64,000 nt of DNA from Sinorhizobium americanum (GCF_001651855.1 NZ_LNQC01000049.1:1-64000); one strand, 5' to 3'; counted from the stretch's first letter, positions 34,112 through 43,635 are shown. Translations and numbers: made by a program. Notes: a model not told the origin generated them from the sequence alone.

Positions 34112-34321
34112 ATGGGAAACTCCAGAGCCGCAGTTGCTGGCCGCGTAAGGGAAATCATCATCGAGCAGTTGGGCGTAGATGCTGCCATGGCTGTGGATGA
34201 TGCGTCCATCGTCGACGATCTCTGCGCTGACGCTCTCGAACTCGCTCAGATCGTGATGATGATCGAGGACGAGTTTGATGTCGAAATTCAACGGTTGGAA
34301 CTGCAATCGACTTCGTTGTAG
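34112..34321 (+). CDS. Acyl-carrier-protein-like protein lacking the phosphopantetheine serine
   Basis: 69 residues with the ACP helix pattern: an N-terminal helix (RVREIIIEQLGV), the DDLCADALELAQIVMMIED block and EFDVEI. In ACPs the block reads D-S-L and the serine carries 4'-phosphopantetheine; here residue 41 is Ala (ADALEL). The last helix is short compared with a normal ACP of about 78 residues. It cannot carry acyl chains in the usual way and may be a regulatory decoy or a decayed copy. GAGGGCACCG precedes the ATG. Confidence 0.78.
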   Translation: MGNSRAAVAGRVREIIIEQLGVDAAMAVDDASIVDDLCADALELAQIVMMIEDEFDVEIQRLELQSTSL

Positions 34322-34940
34322 CGTCGACTGCTAAGACCTAGCGCGCGAGACGCTGGCGCTTGTCTTCTAGACAACAAAAAAGGCCGGGGCGAACCGCACC
34401 GACCTTCCTCATCATCGCTTACCAAACCCGTGCCAGTACATCCGTGGTCAAAGGTCTAAAGCGATGCGGCAACTGCGAGCGGCGAGTCATCAGCGCTCAT
34501 AGCAATGCCGATGCACGGGTGTATAGGGGCCGATTGTGTTCAAAACAAGTTCGGTGGCCGCAACCTGAATTCCGCGCGCATTCTCCCACCACCTTTCAAA
34601 GCGCTGGCCCGGCGAATATTCCCTCAAGCGAGGTCCGCGACAGCACAAGCCGCGCTCGTGCTCGGCGAAGAACAGAGCCTCGATCATGCCATTAGGAAAT
34701 TCGAGAGGACCATGGCCGATGCTGCCTCTGAGGAAGCACACGACACCGTCGGCGCGGCGGAGCTCTCGAAATCGGTCTCGGAAGGTCGATAAAGGGATGC
34801 GCCGGCTTTCCAGCAGGCGGTCGTCCGCCGCCGCCTTTCCGCTGATAGCCTGGCGCGACCCTTATCGCAACCAACGTGATCGCTTCTTGCTTGTCCCTCG
34901 TTCGTAATTGTTGACGCTGCGCAACAATCAGCCGGCATGA
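34322..34940. other. Intergenic, no confident gene
   Basis: About 620 bases. An 83-residue minus-strand frame at 34490-34741 (with FFAEHERG, QRFERWWENARGIQVAA) has a protein-like composition but no recognised family, and other frames are shorter. It is probably degraded sequence next to the GcrA-like pseudogene. Confidence 0.4.
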
Positions 34941-35392
34941 TCACCTCTGCTTCTTGGTGCGGTAGCTCGATAAGGATCTGGATTGATGGTGTTGGCAGTA
35001 TTTCCCGGCAGCCTTGGCCGCGCAGAAAAGGTAAGGGCCGCCGTTGTTGAGGGGCCACTTGCATTCGCCGGGAAGCAAATCCACTAAATGCTTGGCATAT
35101 GGCAAACGCTTCGCATCGTAACTGGAGACCGGGATTGGCTCTGCCTCGTGCGGCGTGTACAGCTTACGCGTTTCAACCTTCCTTCGAGGGCATACGGCCT
35201 TTTCGGGCCTCGCACTCCTAGATCGTTGTTTCTCCGGGAAAACGCGCGATTTCGAAATGCGATCCCGACGATCACGTTTCGGTTGACATGGAAGCGCTTT
35301 GCGAACGGCTGACGCTGATGCGGGCTACGAAGAGGTCCGCGCTCGGCTATGACGGCAGCTATGACGCCGTTGAACGAGAAAGAAGTGTACAA
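34941..35392 (-). pseudogene. GcrA-family cell-cycle-regulator-like pseudogene
   Basis: Two frames together resemble GcrA. The upstream part (frame ending at 35084) has AKRFHVNRNVIVGIAFRNR, like the GcrA helix-turn-helix. The downstream part, in another frame ending with TGA at 34941, has LLPGECKWPLNNGGPYLFC and KAAGKYCQHH, the cysteine-bearing GcrA C-terminal motif. The frame changes between about 35160 and 35250, so the gene is disrupted. Essential cell-cycle GcrA must be elsewhere; this is an accessory paralogue relic. Confidence 0.55.
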
Positions 35393-35524
35393 GTCGATCC
35401 CTTCGGGTGCGACATCAGCGCATTTGCTCTGGATTTTTCGTTCCTATCCTGATTCGCGCGGTTCCAGAGCGCTTTCGCATTTGCTTATCAGGCGATACTG
35501 TATTTTCCTCGCGGAGGGGCAAGC

Positions 35525-37300
35525 GTGGAACGTCGCCTTACCACTATAATGGCTGCCGATTTGGTCGGCTATTCTCGTCTCATGGCGGCGGACGAGGAAG
35601 GCACCATTTCGCGGCTGCGCAATGCGCGAACCTACGTGATTGACCCGGCGATTTTGGAAGGCGGTGGCCGCATCGTCAAAACCATGGGCGACGGGCTCCT
35701 AGTCGATTTCCCATCGCCAGTGTTGGCGGTACGAGCGGCTCTTCTGATGCAGCGCAACTTAATCTCGCGCGAGTCTCCTCAAAGGGAAGACCGACGTCTG
35801 CGTTTCCGGATCGGCATTCATCTGGGAGACGTGGTGATCGATGGGGAGGACATCCTGGGCGACTGCGTCAACGTCACTGCGCGTTTGGAAACCATCGCAC
35901 CCATCGGAGGCATCTGCATATCTCGTGCAATCTACGATCATGTGGAAGGCAAGATAGAGGCTGGGATGACGTGGCTCGGACCACAGTCCGTTAAGAACAT
36001 CCCCGAACCAATTGACGTGTGGCAGGTCGAAGTGGAGGGCACGGCGCCTAGCCCGGTTCGGCTCTCTGGGCAGGAACGTGCTTCAATCGCGGTTCTCCCA
36101 TTCCAGAATTTTTCTGCTACGCCCGATCAGGACTTCTTTGTCGACGGACTGGTCGAAGACGTCATCACGGAACTAAGTCGCTTTCGATGGTTGTTCGTAA
36201 TCGCTCGCAACTCGACTTTCGCCTACAAGGGAACAGCCAAGGACGTACGCAAGATCGCCCGGGAACTTGGTGTACGCTATGTCGTGGAAGGGTCGGTTCG
36301 GCGTTCCGGTGATCGGTTGAGGATCACTGTACAGCTAATCGACGCGCTGTCCGGAGCACACATCTGGGCCGAGCGGTGGGATCGTCCGATCGCCGATTTT
36401 TTTGATGTGCAGGACGAGATAACGCGCCGGATTATCGCGGGCATCGAACCAGAACTGGGAGCGCACGAACGGGGCCTCGCCCTCGCTAAATCGACGGACA
36501 ACCTTACTGCTTGGGAACTTTGTCACCGCGGCTTTGCTGAATTGCTTTCCTTCGAAGCAGGTTCTCAAGCCACTGCCGAGAAGTTCCTTCGACAAGCGCT
36601 CGAACACGATCCGAATTTCGCACTTCCCTACGCCTATTTAGCTCGTCAGCGATACGCACTCGTGCTGTGGGGGCGTGCCGCAGACGTGCCTGTCGCTGTC
36701 AAGGAAGGACTATCGTTCGCCACGAAGGCATTAGAAATCGACAGGCGGAGCGATATCGCGTACGCGATGATGTCGCTCCTTCTTACGGTGGACGGGCGAG
36801 CGGCTGAGGCCATGCCTGTCGTGGAACAGGGCCTTGCATTAAATCCCAACTACGCGTTTCTTCACTTCGCACATGGAATGGCAGCCGTGCGGCTCAGGGA
36901 AGCCGATACTACGATTAGAGCCGCACAAAGTGCCATCGATCTCAGTCCTCACGATCCGTCTATGTTTGCGTTTAAGACACTACTCGGCATTGGCTTGATG
37001 TTGAGAGGCGAGCCCGATGACCTCTCAACCGCCCGGATGCATCTAAGGGAAGGCGCGTCCTTCGAACGCACAACCCATTATCCGTTCATTGGGCTAGCGT
37101 TGCTCGCCCTCAGAGCGGGCAATACCGAGGAAGTGGGGACCTGGATCTCTGCTGCTTTGAAGAAGTTTCCAAACCTGAATGCGGAATACGTCCGAGAGGC
37201 GGCCCACCCATTCTATGAAGGCAGTCCTTATTGCGACTACCTCGACAGGTTGATCGAGCAGGGACTCCCCCCGGGAGAGAAGCATCTGATCGAAGAATAA
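35525..37300 (+). CDS. Class III adenylate/guanylate cyclase with TolB-like and TPR domains
   Basis: 591 residues from a GTG. The cyclase domain (about 1-170) has metal Asp12 (AADLVGYSR), KTMGDGLLVDF and GDVVIDGEDILGDCVNVTAR. A TolB-N-like domain (SIAVLPFQNFS, then FVIARNSTFAYKG, about 185-300) is followed by TPR helices (about 330-560). Rhizobia have dozens of such proteins, whose signals are mostly unknown. No membrane segment, so it is cytosolic. The visible cyclase residues look intact. The fragment at 1-300 is a relative. Confidence 0.88.
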   Translation: MERRLTTIMAADLVGYSRLMAADEEGTISRLRNARTYVIDPAILEGGGRIVKTMGDGLLVDFPSPVLAVRAALLMQRNLISRESPQREDRRLRFRIGIHLGDVVIDGEDILGDCVNVTARLETIAPIGGICISRAIYDHVEGKIEAGMTWLGPQSVKNIPEPIDVWQVEVEGTAPSPVRLSGQERASIAVLPFQNFSATPDQDFFVDGLVEDVITELSRFRWLFVIARNSTFAYKGTAKDVRKIARELGVRYVVEGSVRRSGDRLRITVQLIDALSGAHIWAERWDRPIADFFDVQDEITRRIIAGIEPELGAHERGLALAKSTDNLTAWELCHRGFAELLSFEAGSQATAEKFLRQALEHDPNFALPYAYLARQRYALVLWGRAADVPVAVKEGLSFATKALEIDRRSDIAYAMMSLLLTVDGRAAEAMPVVEQGLALNPNYAFLHFAHGMAAVRLREADTTIRAAQSAIDLSPHDPSMFAFKTLLGIGLMLRGEPDDLSTARMHLREGASFERTTHYPFIGLALLALRAGNTEEVGTWISAALKKFPNLNAEYVREAAHPFYEGSPYCDYLDRLIEQGLPPGEKHLIEE

Positions 37301-37554
37301 TCGCGTCACTTAGAAGACACCAGCCGGCCTCCATGCCGTGTTTAGGCAGAAATTCCACTGATAATCCCTGTACAAGTTTCCCGATCCTTCGGCATGCCAA
37401 TGACCACCGCTCTTCTCGACTGGCTGACACTTTCTGCGAAATCGTCGAAACGGAAAACGAATCCTGGCGCTTCAAGAATCGCTCGAAGGCTGAAGGCGGA
37501 TTACCCCATCACCCGCACTTGGCCCGCCCCCTGCAAACCCCGGCCGGTGCCGGG

Positions 37555-37857
37555 CAGGCATGTGCTGATCCGAAATGCGCACAGGCGGGACCCAAAAAAG
37601 AAGCGCAAGGGATAAGTGGCTGTTCACAAAAAGGGATGAGCCGGTCTTCTGCATCGCCGGGATCTGGCGCGAAAGTCGGCCAAGCTTTCACAATGCTGAC
37701 GATGGAGCCGGGACCGGATCTTGCGCCTTACCACGATCGGCAGATCGTCATCCTGGACCGCAGCGCCTGGACGGACTGGCTCAATCCGACGGCCTCTGTG
37801 AAGTCCCTGATCAAGCCACTTCCGGCAGGCACGCTCGGGGTTGAGCAGGTCGGCTAA
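37555..37857 (+). pseudogene. SRAP (SOS-response-associated peptidase, YedK/HMCES) C-terminal pseudogene
   Basis: Pieces of one SRAP protein appear in three frames: RRDPKKKRKG ending at about 37615, then DKWLFTKRDEPVFCIAGIWR, then GQAFTMLTMEPGPDLAPYHD with RQIVILDRSAWTDWLNP ending at 37857. The N-terminal half with catalytic Cys2 is missing. SRAP proteins shield abasic sites in single-stranded DNA; this copy is dead. The preceding 37301-37554 holds no recognisable gene. Confidence 0.7.
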
Positions 37858-38032
37858 AACCCCTCAGCTCAATCATGTGCCATTGCCCAACCGACGGAAG
37901 TGGCAAGTACGAGCAGGTTACCATCAGGTACGGCCAAAATGCCACGATTGCTCCACCGGCAAGTTCTTCGAAGACGGATGTCTCCGCGCCTATAACAGTT
38001 TTCCAACCTCCGAGCCTCTTCCTCTACTGCCT

Positions 38033-39124
38033 CTAAAACGGCAAGGTGATGTCTTCACCGATCTCGACGGCTCCTGTTCTAAGACAGACTCCAAGATGTT
38101 TCCTGTCGTCGTCCGACAGCATGGCCGCTCCTGTTCTGATACCTGTCCTCCACGCGTCACCGCGTTCCCAGGCTTCGTTGTACGCGATCGCCAGGTCGGA
38201 GCTTCGACGGGTTTGCAGCAGAGCTTCGAACAGTATCCCAGCCTGCCGAACGTCCTTGTCCCTCTTGAGCGCACTTGGTCCGTCATTGTGGCGACGCGAG
38301 GCCACGATCAGCTTATGAACCGCGTACCGAGACGGATCAGGAACTGTCACGGGGATTCCGCTCTTGTGCAGCACGACCGTTCGGACGGGATCGCCCATCA
38401 AGAAATCGAGAAATCGAAGCGGATCCGCGCTCGCGCCCCCGAACGCCGGCATTTTTACGGGCTGGTCCATGTGGTCATCGGAGCCCCGGTTCGACGTCAG
38501 GAATTCAACCTTGTAGCCATCCTTGTTTTGGAAGCTCGAGGTGGCGGCTTGTCCGGATCGATGCGGGACAGGGCGGAAGGTCGGATCGACCGACTGCAGC
38601 AACTCAAGGATTGGCGGCATGCTGTCGTTGACTTCGTGGCTGATAGCGAAATCTTGTGCAATGTCCGCGTCGCCTGTCATGATCGAATGACCGGGGAGGC
38701 GCACTGACAGGATCCCGGCGTAGGTCTGAAATGCGACCGTGCCGATCAGCATGCCCCGGAGCCGGAATAGTCCCCCGGATGCCAGGGCCTCGATAACGTC
38801 CCCTGACAGTCTATCCGGCGCGACCATTCCGCCTTCGCGGGTGAGGGTGGATACCATTCGACGCCGTGCCCGAAGATCGTCCTTTTGCGCTTTGAACTCC
38901 TCGACACGCTTCGCGATTTCGGGATCGCTCGCAGGACCGACGTAGCGCCGTGTCCGACCGCCTTCACCGTCAGGCTGGTCGAAATACCAATACCGTCGCT
39001 GCTTCACCGTGACAGGCGTGAAGCGGCCGTCCGACGGAAAGTCCGCGGACCATGCCGCGTCGAGCGACCGCTGCCCCAGCTCCGCCAGCATCGTCTGATA
39101 CATGAGATCGATTGGCTTCAGCAT
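38033..39124 (-). CDS. GSU2403-family nucleotidyltransferase-fold protein
   Basis: 363 residues. An N-terminal helical region (about 1-110) precedes a nucleotidyltransferase-like core with GTVAFQTYAG and TGDADIAQDF (the paired acidic residues), followed by the RFLDFLMGDP and HKLIVASRR segments. This matches the GSU2403-type family, whose members often sit in defence or plasmid islands and whose reaction is unknown. It stands alone with about 280 bases to the next gene. Toxin or DNA-maintenance roles are speculative. Confidence 0.75.
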   Translation of the reverse strand: MLKPIDLMYQTMLAELGQRSLDAAWSADFPSDGRFTPVTVKQRRYWYFDQPDGEGGRTRRYVGPASDPEIAKRVEEFKAQKDDLRARRRMVSTLTREGGMVAPDRLSGDVIEALASGGLFRLRGMLIGTVAFQTYAGILSVRLPGHSIMTGDADIAQDFAISHEVNDSMPPILELLQSVDPTFRPVPHRSGQAATSSFQNKDGYKVEFLTSNRGSDDHMDQPVKMPAFGGASADPLRFLDFLMGDPVRTVVLHKSGIPVTVPDPSRYAVHKLIVASRRHNDGPSALKRDKDVRQAGILFEALLQTRRSSDLAIAYNEAWERGDAWRTGIRTGAAMLSDDDRKHLGVCLRTGAVEIGEDITLPF

Positions 39125-39401
39125 GGCGGAATCCTGCAGTTATACCTTTTTTGCGAAAAGGTATAACAAAGCCGGAAACAGGGCAAGGCAGGATGCGGAA
39201 CTGGATCGAGCTCAACAGACGATGAGTGCCAGAACTAAGCCCTGGCCCGGCTAGCCGGGTGATCAGAAGCGGTTATCCCAGTTGACACGGCAGCGATATC
39301 ATCCCGACCCCCGCTCAACAGGCATCACTCAATCATATCAACATGTTTTCACAGGCTCGACCCCAAGCGGACGGCGGCGGAGCGAGAACCCTCCTGGTCT
39401 T

Positions 39402-40433
39402 CTAGGCGAATGCGGACATCGCTGTTAATCGCTCGCGAAAAGAACCGACCGGTCCTCCGTCTCGTCTCCGGCCCGTCCGGGTTTCTTGGGGCGTGCAGCC
39501 CGTGAAAGCCTTGTAAACCTTGGCGAAGTGGGATTGGCTGACGAAGCCCGACGCTATCGCGACATCAATGACGGGAATCGCGGAATTCTCAAGCAGGGCG
39601 TGTGCCCGCTCGATCCGCAGTTGGCGGTAGAATGCACGTGGCTGCATACCAAGATGCTGCTGGAACAACCGCTCGAGACGGCGGCGCGACATGCCAGACG
39701 ACGCGGCAAGCGCGTCCATCGTCAGGGGTTCGGAAACTGTTTTCTCCATGAGTTTTACGGCCGCAAGAAGCGGGGAGCATACTCTTTCAAGGCGCATATG
39801 CAGGGCCATCACTTGGCGGTCTGCTCGGCTTCGCGCCCTTCCTTGCAACGCGACATCGTTGATCGAGTCTACCAGCTCCTGGCCGAAGTCCTGCTTGATG
39901 ATTTCCAACACCAAATCAAACGCTGCGGCCTCCCCGGCACAGGTATGGACGAGGCCGTCGATTTCGTAAAAGGCCCGGGAAAAGACGACTTCCGGGAAGT
40001 TCTCGACGCTGGGCGCGAACACACTCCAGTGAACCGCACAACGACGGCCGTCGAGCAGGCCATGCTCCGCTAGAATCAGCGCCCCTCGACCAACGCCGGC
40101 CACGGAGACGCCCCGCGACATGGCCTCCCTCACCCATGAAACCAAACGAGCTGGAAACACGTCGTCCTTGTCGCCGGGCAGCAATGCCAGAAAGCGGTCC
40201 TGATCGAGCGCCTTGGTATTCCGTGCGCATTCGAGGTCACATTCCGCGGCCAGGCTGATGCCACAGCTCGATTGAACGGGTTCACTGTGGTGACTGACGA
40301 TATTCCAGGAATAGGCCTCGTATCCAAGGACATCATTCGCGATCCGGAGAGGAGCGGTCAACGAAGTGAAGCCCAATAGCGAGAAACCATCCGTGAGGAA
40401 GATGCTGAAATGCCGCCGCAAGATCGAGAGCAT
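39402..40433 (-). CDS. GlxA/GbdR-type AraC regulator of the onium-compound locus
   Basis: 343 residues. The N-terminal DJ-1/PfpI-like domain starts at FSIFLTDGFSLLGFTSLTAP. The C-terminal AraC pair of helix-turn-helices contains LAASSGMSRRRLERLFQQHL and GFVSQSHFAKVYKAFTGCTP. This subclass includes GbdR, CdhR and SouR, which control glycine betaine, carnitine and sarcosine catabolism in Pseudomonas. It follows the aldehyde dehydrogenase gene of the 40-53 kb locus and is likely its activator. Start at MLSILRRHF, since the domain begins there. Confidence 0.88.
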   Translation of the reverse strand: MLSILRRHFSIFLTDGFSLLGFTSLTAPLRIANDVLGYEAYSWNIVSHHSEPVQSSCGISLAAECDLECARNTKALDQDRFLALLPGDKDDVFPARLVSWVREAMSRGVSVAGVGRGALILAEHGLLDGRRCAVHWSVFAPSVENFPEVVFSRAFYEIDGLVHTCAGEAAAFDLVLEIIKQDFGQELVDSINDVALQGRARSRADRQVMALHMRLERVCSPLLAAVKLMEKTVSEPLTMDALAASSGMSRRRLERLFQQHLGMQPRAFYRQLRIERAHALLENSAIPVIDVAIASGFVSQSHFAKVYKAFTGCTPQETRTGRRRDGGPVGSFRERLTAMSAFA

Positions 40434-40484
40434 TTGCGAGACCTCCAGTTTCAGTAGAACAGGCAATTTTGGAAGCCAAAGCCT

Positions 40485-40590
40485 AAAGCGCGTCGCATTC
40501 AAACGACCTCATGCGACGCGCTTTACGTCTTTGTTTTCATGCATGTCGTTGTCCCAAAACCGCTGCACACTTTTGGGCGACATGCATTAA
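40485..40590. repeat. Compound palindromic intergenic repeat
   Basis: Two adjacent inverted repeats. AAAGCGCGTCGCAT (40485-40498) pairs with ATGCGACGCGCTTT (40511-40524). Then TGCATGTCG plus TCCCAAAA pairs with TTTTGGG plus CGACATGCA (about 40539-40588). The first arm is related to the palindrome at 60291-60327. This is typical of highly repeated rhizobial intergenic elements, and it may also end the aldehyde dehydrogenase transcript. Confidence 0.8.
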
Positions 40591-40604
40591 GCAGCAGCGT
40601 CCGT

Positions 40605-42079
40605 TCACTTGATGTACCAGCCCCACCGTTCTTCGCTGACGAAGCGGGTGATCTGCTTGGTCTCGAGATAGTTCTCGAGACCCCAGCGGCCGAGTTCACG
40701 CCCGATCCCGGACTGTTTGTATCCGCCCCATGGCGCTTCCGTGAATGTCGGCTGCGAGCAGTTGATCCAGACGATGCCGGCGCGCAGCGCCGCGGCGACC
40801 CGATCCGCGCGTGCGTCGTCCTTGGACATCACTGCGGCCGCGAGACCGAACTTGCTGTCGTTTGCCAATGCGATGGCTTCGTCTTCGGTCGCGAATGACC
40901 GCAGGCAGACGACCGGGCCGAAGATCTCCTCCTTCCAGGCGTCGCTCTCCGGCGGGACGTCGACCAGCACCGTCGGTTCGACGTAGAAGCCCCTGTTGAA
41001 TCCCGCGGGCCTGCCGCCGCCGACCGCTACGCGAGCGCCGTCGGAGCGAGCCTTGTCGATGGCGGCGAGGACCTGGTCCATCTGGCGTCGAGACACCAAA
41101 GGTCCGAGCAGTACGCCCGGCTCCTGGCCGTCGCCAATCTTGATCTTTCTCGTCTCCTCGACGAGGCGTTTGAGGAACGGTTCGTAGATGTCTTGCTGGA
41201 CCAACACGCGGGACGTCGCCGAGCACACCTCGCCCTGGTTCCAGAATATGCCGAACATCACCCACTCGACGGCGGCGTCGATATCGGAATCGTCGAACAC
41301 GAGGAACGGCGACTTGCCGCCTAGTTCCAGGCTCACGCGCTTGATGTCGCGGGCGGCCGCCTGCATGATCTTGGAGCCGACTGCACCGGAGCCGGTGAAG
41401 GCAAGCTTGTCGACATCGGAATGGTCGACCAGCGCCTGTCCGGCAACCGGTCCGGCTCCGGTGACGATATTGAGTACGCCCGGAGGCAAGTCGGCCGCCT
41501 CAGCGATCACCCCGAGTTCCATCGCCGTCATCGACGTCAGCTCTGCGGGCTTGAGGACCATGGTGCATCCGGCCGCGAGCGCCGGCGCGACCTTCCACGC
41601 GCCATGAGCAATGGGTAGTTCCACGGGATAATGGCTCCGACCACGCCTACTGGCTCCTTGACCGCCTTCGAGGTGAAACGGTCGTCGGCCAGCGTGATTC
41701 GCTCTTCCGGGTTCCGATCGAGTTCCTCGGCAAGGTCGGCATAGAAATCGAAACAACCCGCCGCGTCGCCGATGTCCCATTCCGCTTCGGGGATCGGCTT
41801 GCCGTTGTCGATAGTCTCCATTTGGGCAAGTTCCGAAAGCCTGTTGCGAATGCCCGTTGCGATCGCACGAAGATACCGGGCGCGTTCACCTCCCGACATC
41901 TTCGGCCAGGGGCCATGATCAAACGCCCGACGTGCCGCAAGCACCGCGAGGTCCACATCTTCGGCGGTGCCGGATGGCCCGTGATGAACAATCTCTTCGG
42001 TTGCGGGATTCAAGATCGGGAATGTGCCGCCCTTGACGGGCTTGACCCAGCAACCATCGATAAAGAGTTCGTTTCGCAT
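40605..42079 (-). pseudogene. Betaine-aldehyde-dehydrogenase-like gene with a one-base frameshift
   Basis: Two overlapping frames together give a complete NAD-dependent aldehyde dehydrogenase of about 491 residues. The N-terminal part begins MRNELFIDGCWVKP and runs to IIPWNYPLLMA. Continuation AWKVAPALAAGCTMVLKPAE lies in the next frame. A deletion of one base within GCGCG near 41598-41602 explains the shift. Active-site Glu (SLELGGKSP) and Cys (NQGEVCSATSR) are intact and the end is WGWYIK, as in betaine aldehyde dehydrogenases. It is either a real inactivation or a sequencing error, since the rest shows no decay. ATG preceded by GAAGGA. Confidence 0.85.
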
Positions 42080-42164
42080 TGGCATTCCTTCTATATGGCG
42101 CATCGTTGTTTGGCCGACGCGGAGGGTTCTCGCTTGGTTGAGGGCATTGCTGACGGTCGAACGT

Positions 42165-42776
42165 TCAGCTCGTCGAGGGCTTGGGAACGATCGGAAGAAG
42201 CCAGAGGGCGAGCATCGGTGCCTCTCCCGAGCGCATGCCATGGACTATGCCCGGCGGGCTATGGAAGACGCCGCCGATGCCCGGGTCGAACCATTCGGCT
42301 TCGTCCTGCCGGAACTCTCCGTTCGAGAGAGCGAGGTAGACCTCCTCGGGCGGATGCGAATGGTCGGGATAGCGGACGTTCGGCCGCATGATCGTCAGAC
42401 CGACCCAGACGTCGTGGCGATCCTCCGCACCTCCGGGTCCGATGATCATCCCGGTCGCGTGCCCGTCCATGAAATTGTCCGACGCGTTCGGCCCGCCCTC
42501 TCTTCGCCTCCATCCAAGGTGCGACAGGAGGGGCCGCAGGGTTTTCGCAAGATCGCCAAGCCGCTCGTCCTTGCCTTCGAGTTCCTCGAGCAAGGGGTCG
42601 ACCAAGGCGCAGACGGGAAACATTTCGCGCCGAGATGCGGACAGAGGGCGGCCGGAAGATATCGAGCCGAAGACCTTCGCCAGAGCGGACTTAGTGGCCC
42701 CATCCACCGTTGCGGACGAAAGGGCCGAGCGAGCTGCCTCGACGAAGGCGCTGACAAGCGGCGAACGGTCATGCAT
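42165..42776 (-). CDS. Cupin of the DMSP-lyase family (DddL/DddQ-like)
   Basis: 203 residues. A helical N-terminus (about 1-95) precedes a cupin with YPDHSHPPEEVYLALSNGEF giving the H-x-H-x3-E metal motif (His139, His141, Glu145) plus Tyr147, and a later His179 (PPGIVHGM). This is the pattern of dimethylsulfoniopropionate lyases, which split DMSP into dimethyl sulfide and acrylate. Neighbours are onium-compound genes, so the substrate may be DMSP or another betaine-like compound. Start set at the ATG at 42776, with AGGAGG upstream and an 8-base overlap with the SDR gene. Confidence 0.78.
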   Translation of the reverse strand: MHDRSPLVSAFVEAARSALSSATVDGATKSALAKVFGSISSGRPLSASRREMFPVCALVDPLLEELEGKDERLGDLAKTLRPLLSHLGWRRREGGPNASDNFMDGHATGMIIGPGGAEDRHDVWVGLTIMRPNVRYPDHSHPPEEVYLALSNGEFRQDEAEWFDPGIGGVFHSPPGIVHGMRSGEAPMLALWLLPIVPKPSTS

Positions 42777-43635
42777 GTTCCTGACCTCCTGCATCGTCGC
42801 CAGCGCCGGATTGCTCTCTGAAGTCGGTAATGCGTGTCACTGACTCCCATGCGTCGATCTCTTCGATGACGCGCTCAAGCTTGGCACGTGCCCGAGCCAG
42901 GGCATCGCTACCGAGCAGCAGGTGCAGAGGCGGGTCATCGCTGTCGGCCAGAGCGATGATCGCCATCGCGGCGAGTTCGGGATCGCCAACCTGATGTCCG
43001 TCCGCCGTTTCGAATGCCGCCGCACTGCGGCCGATGGTCTCCGAATAGGCGGCATCCGCAGCCCCGCTTCGCTGGATGGACCTGGGGGAGAGGAAATCGG
43101 TCCGAAATGCTCCGGGAGCGACGGCCGTCACCTTGACGCCGAGCGGGGCGACCTCCAGGGCCAACCCCATCGAAAGACCTTCGAGCGCGGATTTCGCGGC
43201 TGTGTAGATGGCCGTCCCGGTCGTGGGCGCGCGCCCTGCGATCGAAGTAATGTTGATGATGTGTCCGGAGCCTTGTTTGCGGAGATGCGGCAACGCCGTT
43301 TGGATGATACGCAGCGGCGCGAAGAAGTCGACGGCGAAAAGCGCCTGGACCTCCTGGTCGGTGGCGCTCTCCACCGCGCCGAGAAGTCCATGACCGGCGT
43401 TGTTGACGACGACGTCGATCGTGCCGACGAGCTCAAACGCTCTCGTGACACTCGCCTCGGCGGACCCTTGCGCGCCCAGATCGGCCGCGAGGACGTGGAG
43501 CGTGCCGAACTCGTGGTCGAGCGAAAACGACCCGGAACGCGCAGTTCCAACCACGGTATCGCCCCGCGCCAACGCCGCCGTGGCCAACGCCCGGCCGAGG
43601 CCGCGCGATATGCCGGTGATAAACCAGTTCGTCAT
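42769..43635 (-). CDS. Short-chain dehydrogenase/reductase (classical)
   Basis: 288 residues. N-terminal cofactor loop ITGISRGLGRALA, NNAGHG, catalytic Ser in TSIAGR and YTAAK as YxxxK, so the active site is complete. Start at MTNWFITG, preceded by GAGAGGTGGC. It probably oxidises or reduces a hydroxy or keto intermediate of the surrounding catabolic locus; the substrate is unknown. It overlaps the cupin gene and lies 57 bases after the DAO-GcvT gene. Confidence 0.85.
   Translation of the reverse strand: MTNWFITGISRGLGRALATAALARGDTVVGTARSGSFSLDHEFGTLHVLAADLGAQGSAEASVTRAFELVGTIDVVVNNAGHGLLGAVESATDQEVQALFAVDFFAPLRIIQTALPHLRKQGSGHIINITSIAGRAPTTGTAIYTAAKSALEGLSMGLALEVAPLGVKVTAVAPGAFRTDFLSPRSIQRSGAADAAYSETIGRSAAAFETADGHQVGDPELAAMAIIALADSDDPPLHLLLGSDALARARAKLERVIEEIDAWESVTRITDFREQSGAGDDAGGQEHA

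Noticed and set aside
37231-37857. A single 208-codon gene at this place
   Set aside because: Only its last 60 residues look like SRAP, and the preceding SRAP pieces are in other frames, so it is a pseudogene rather than one intact gene.
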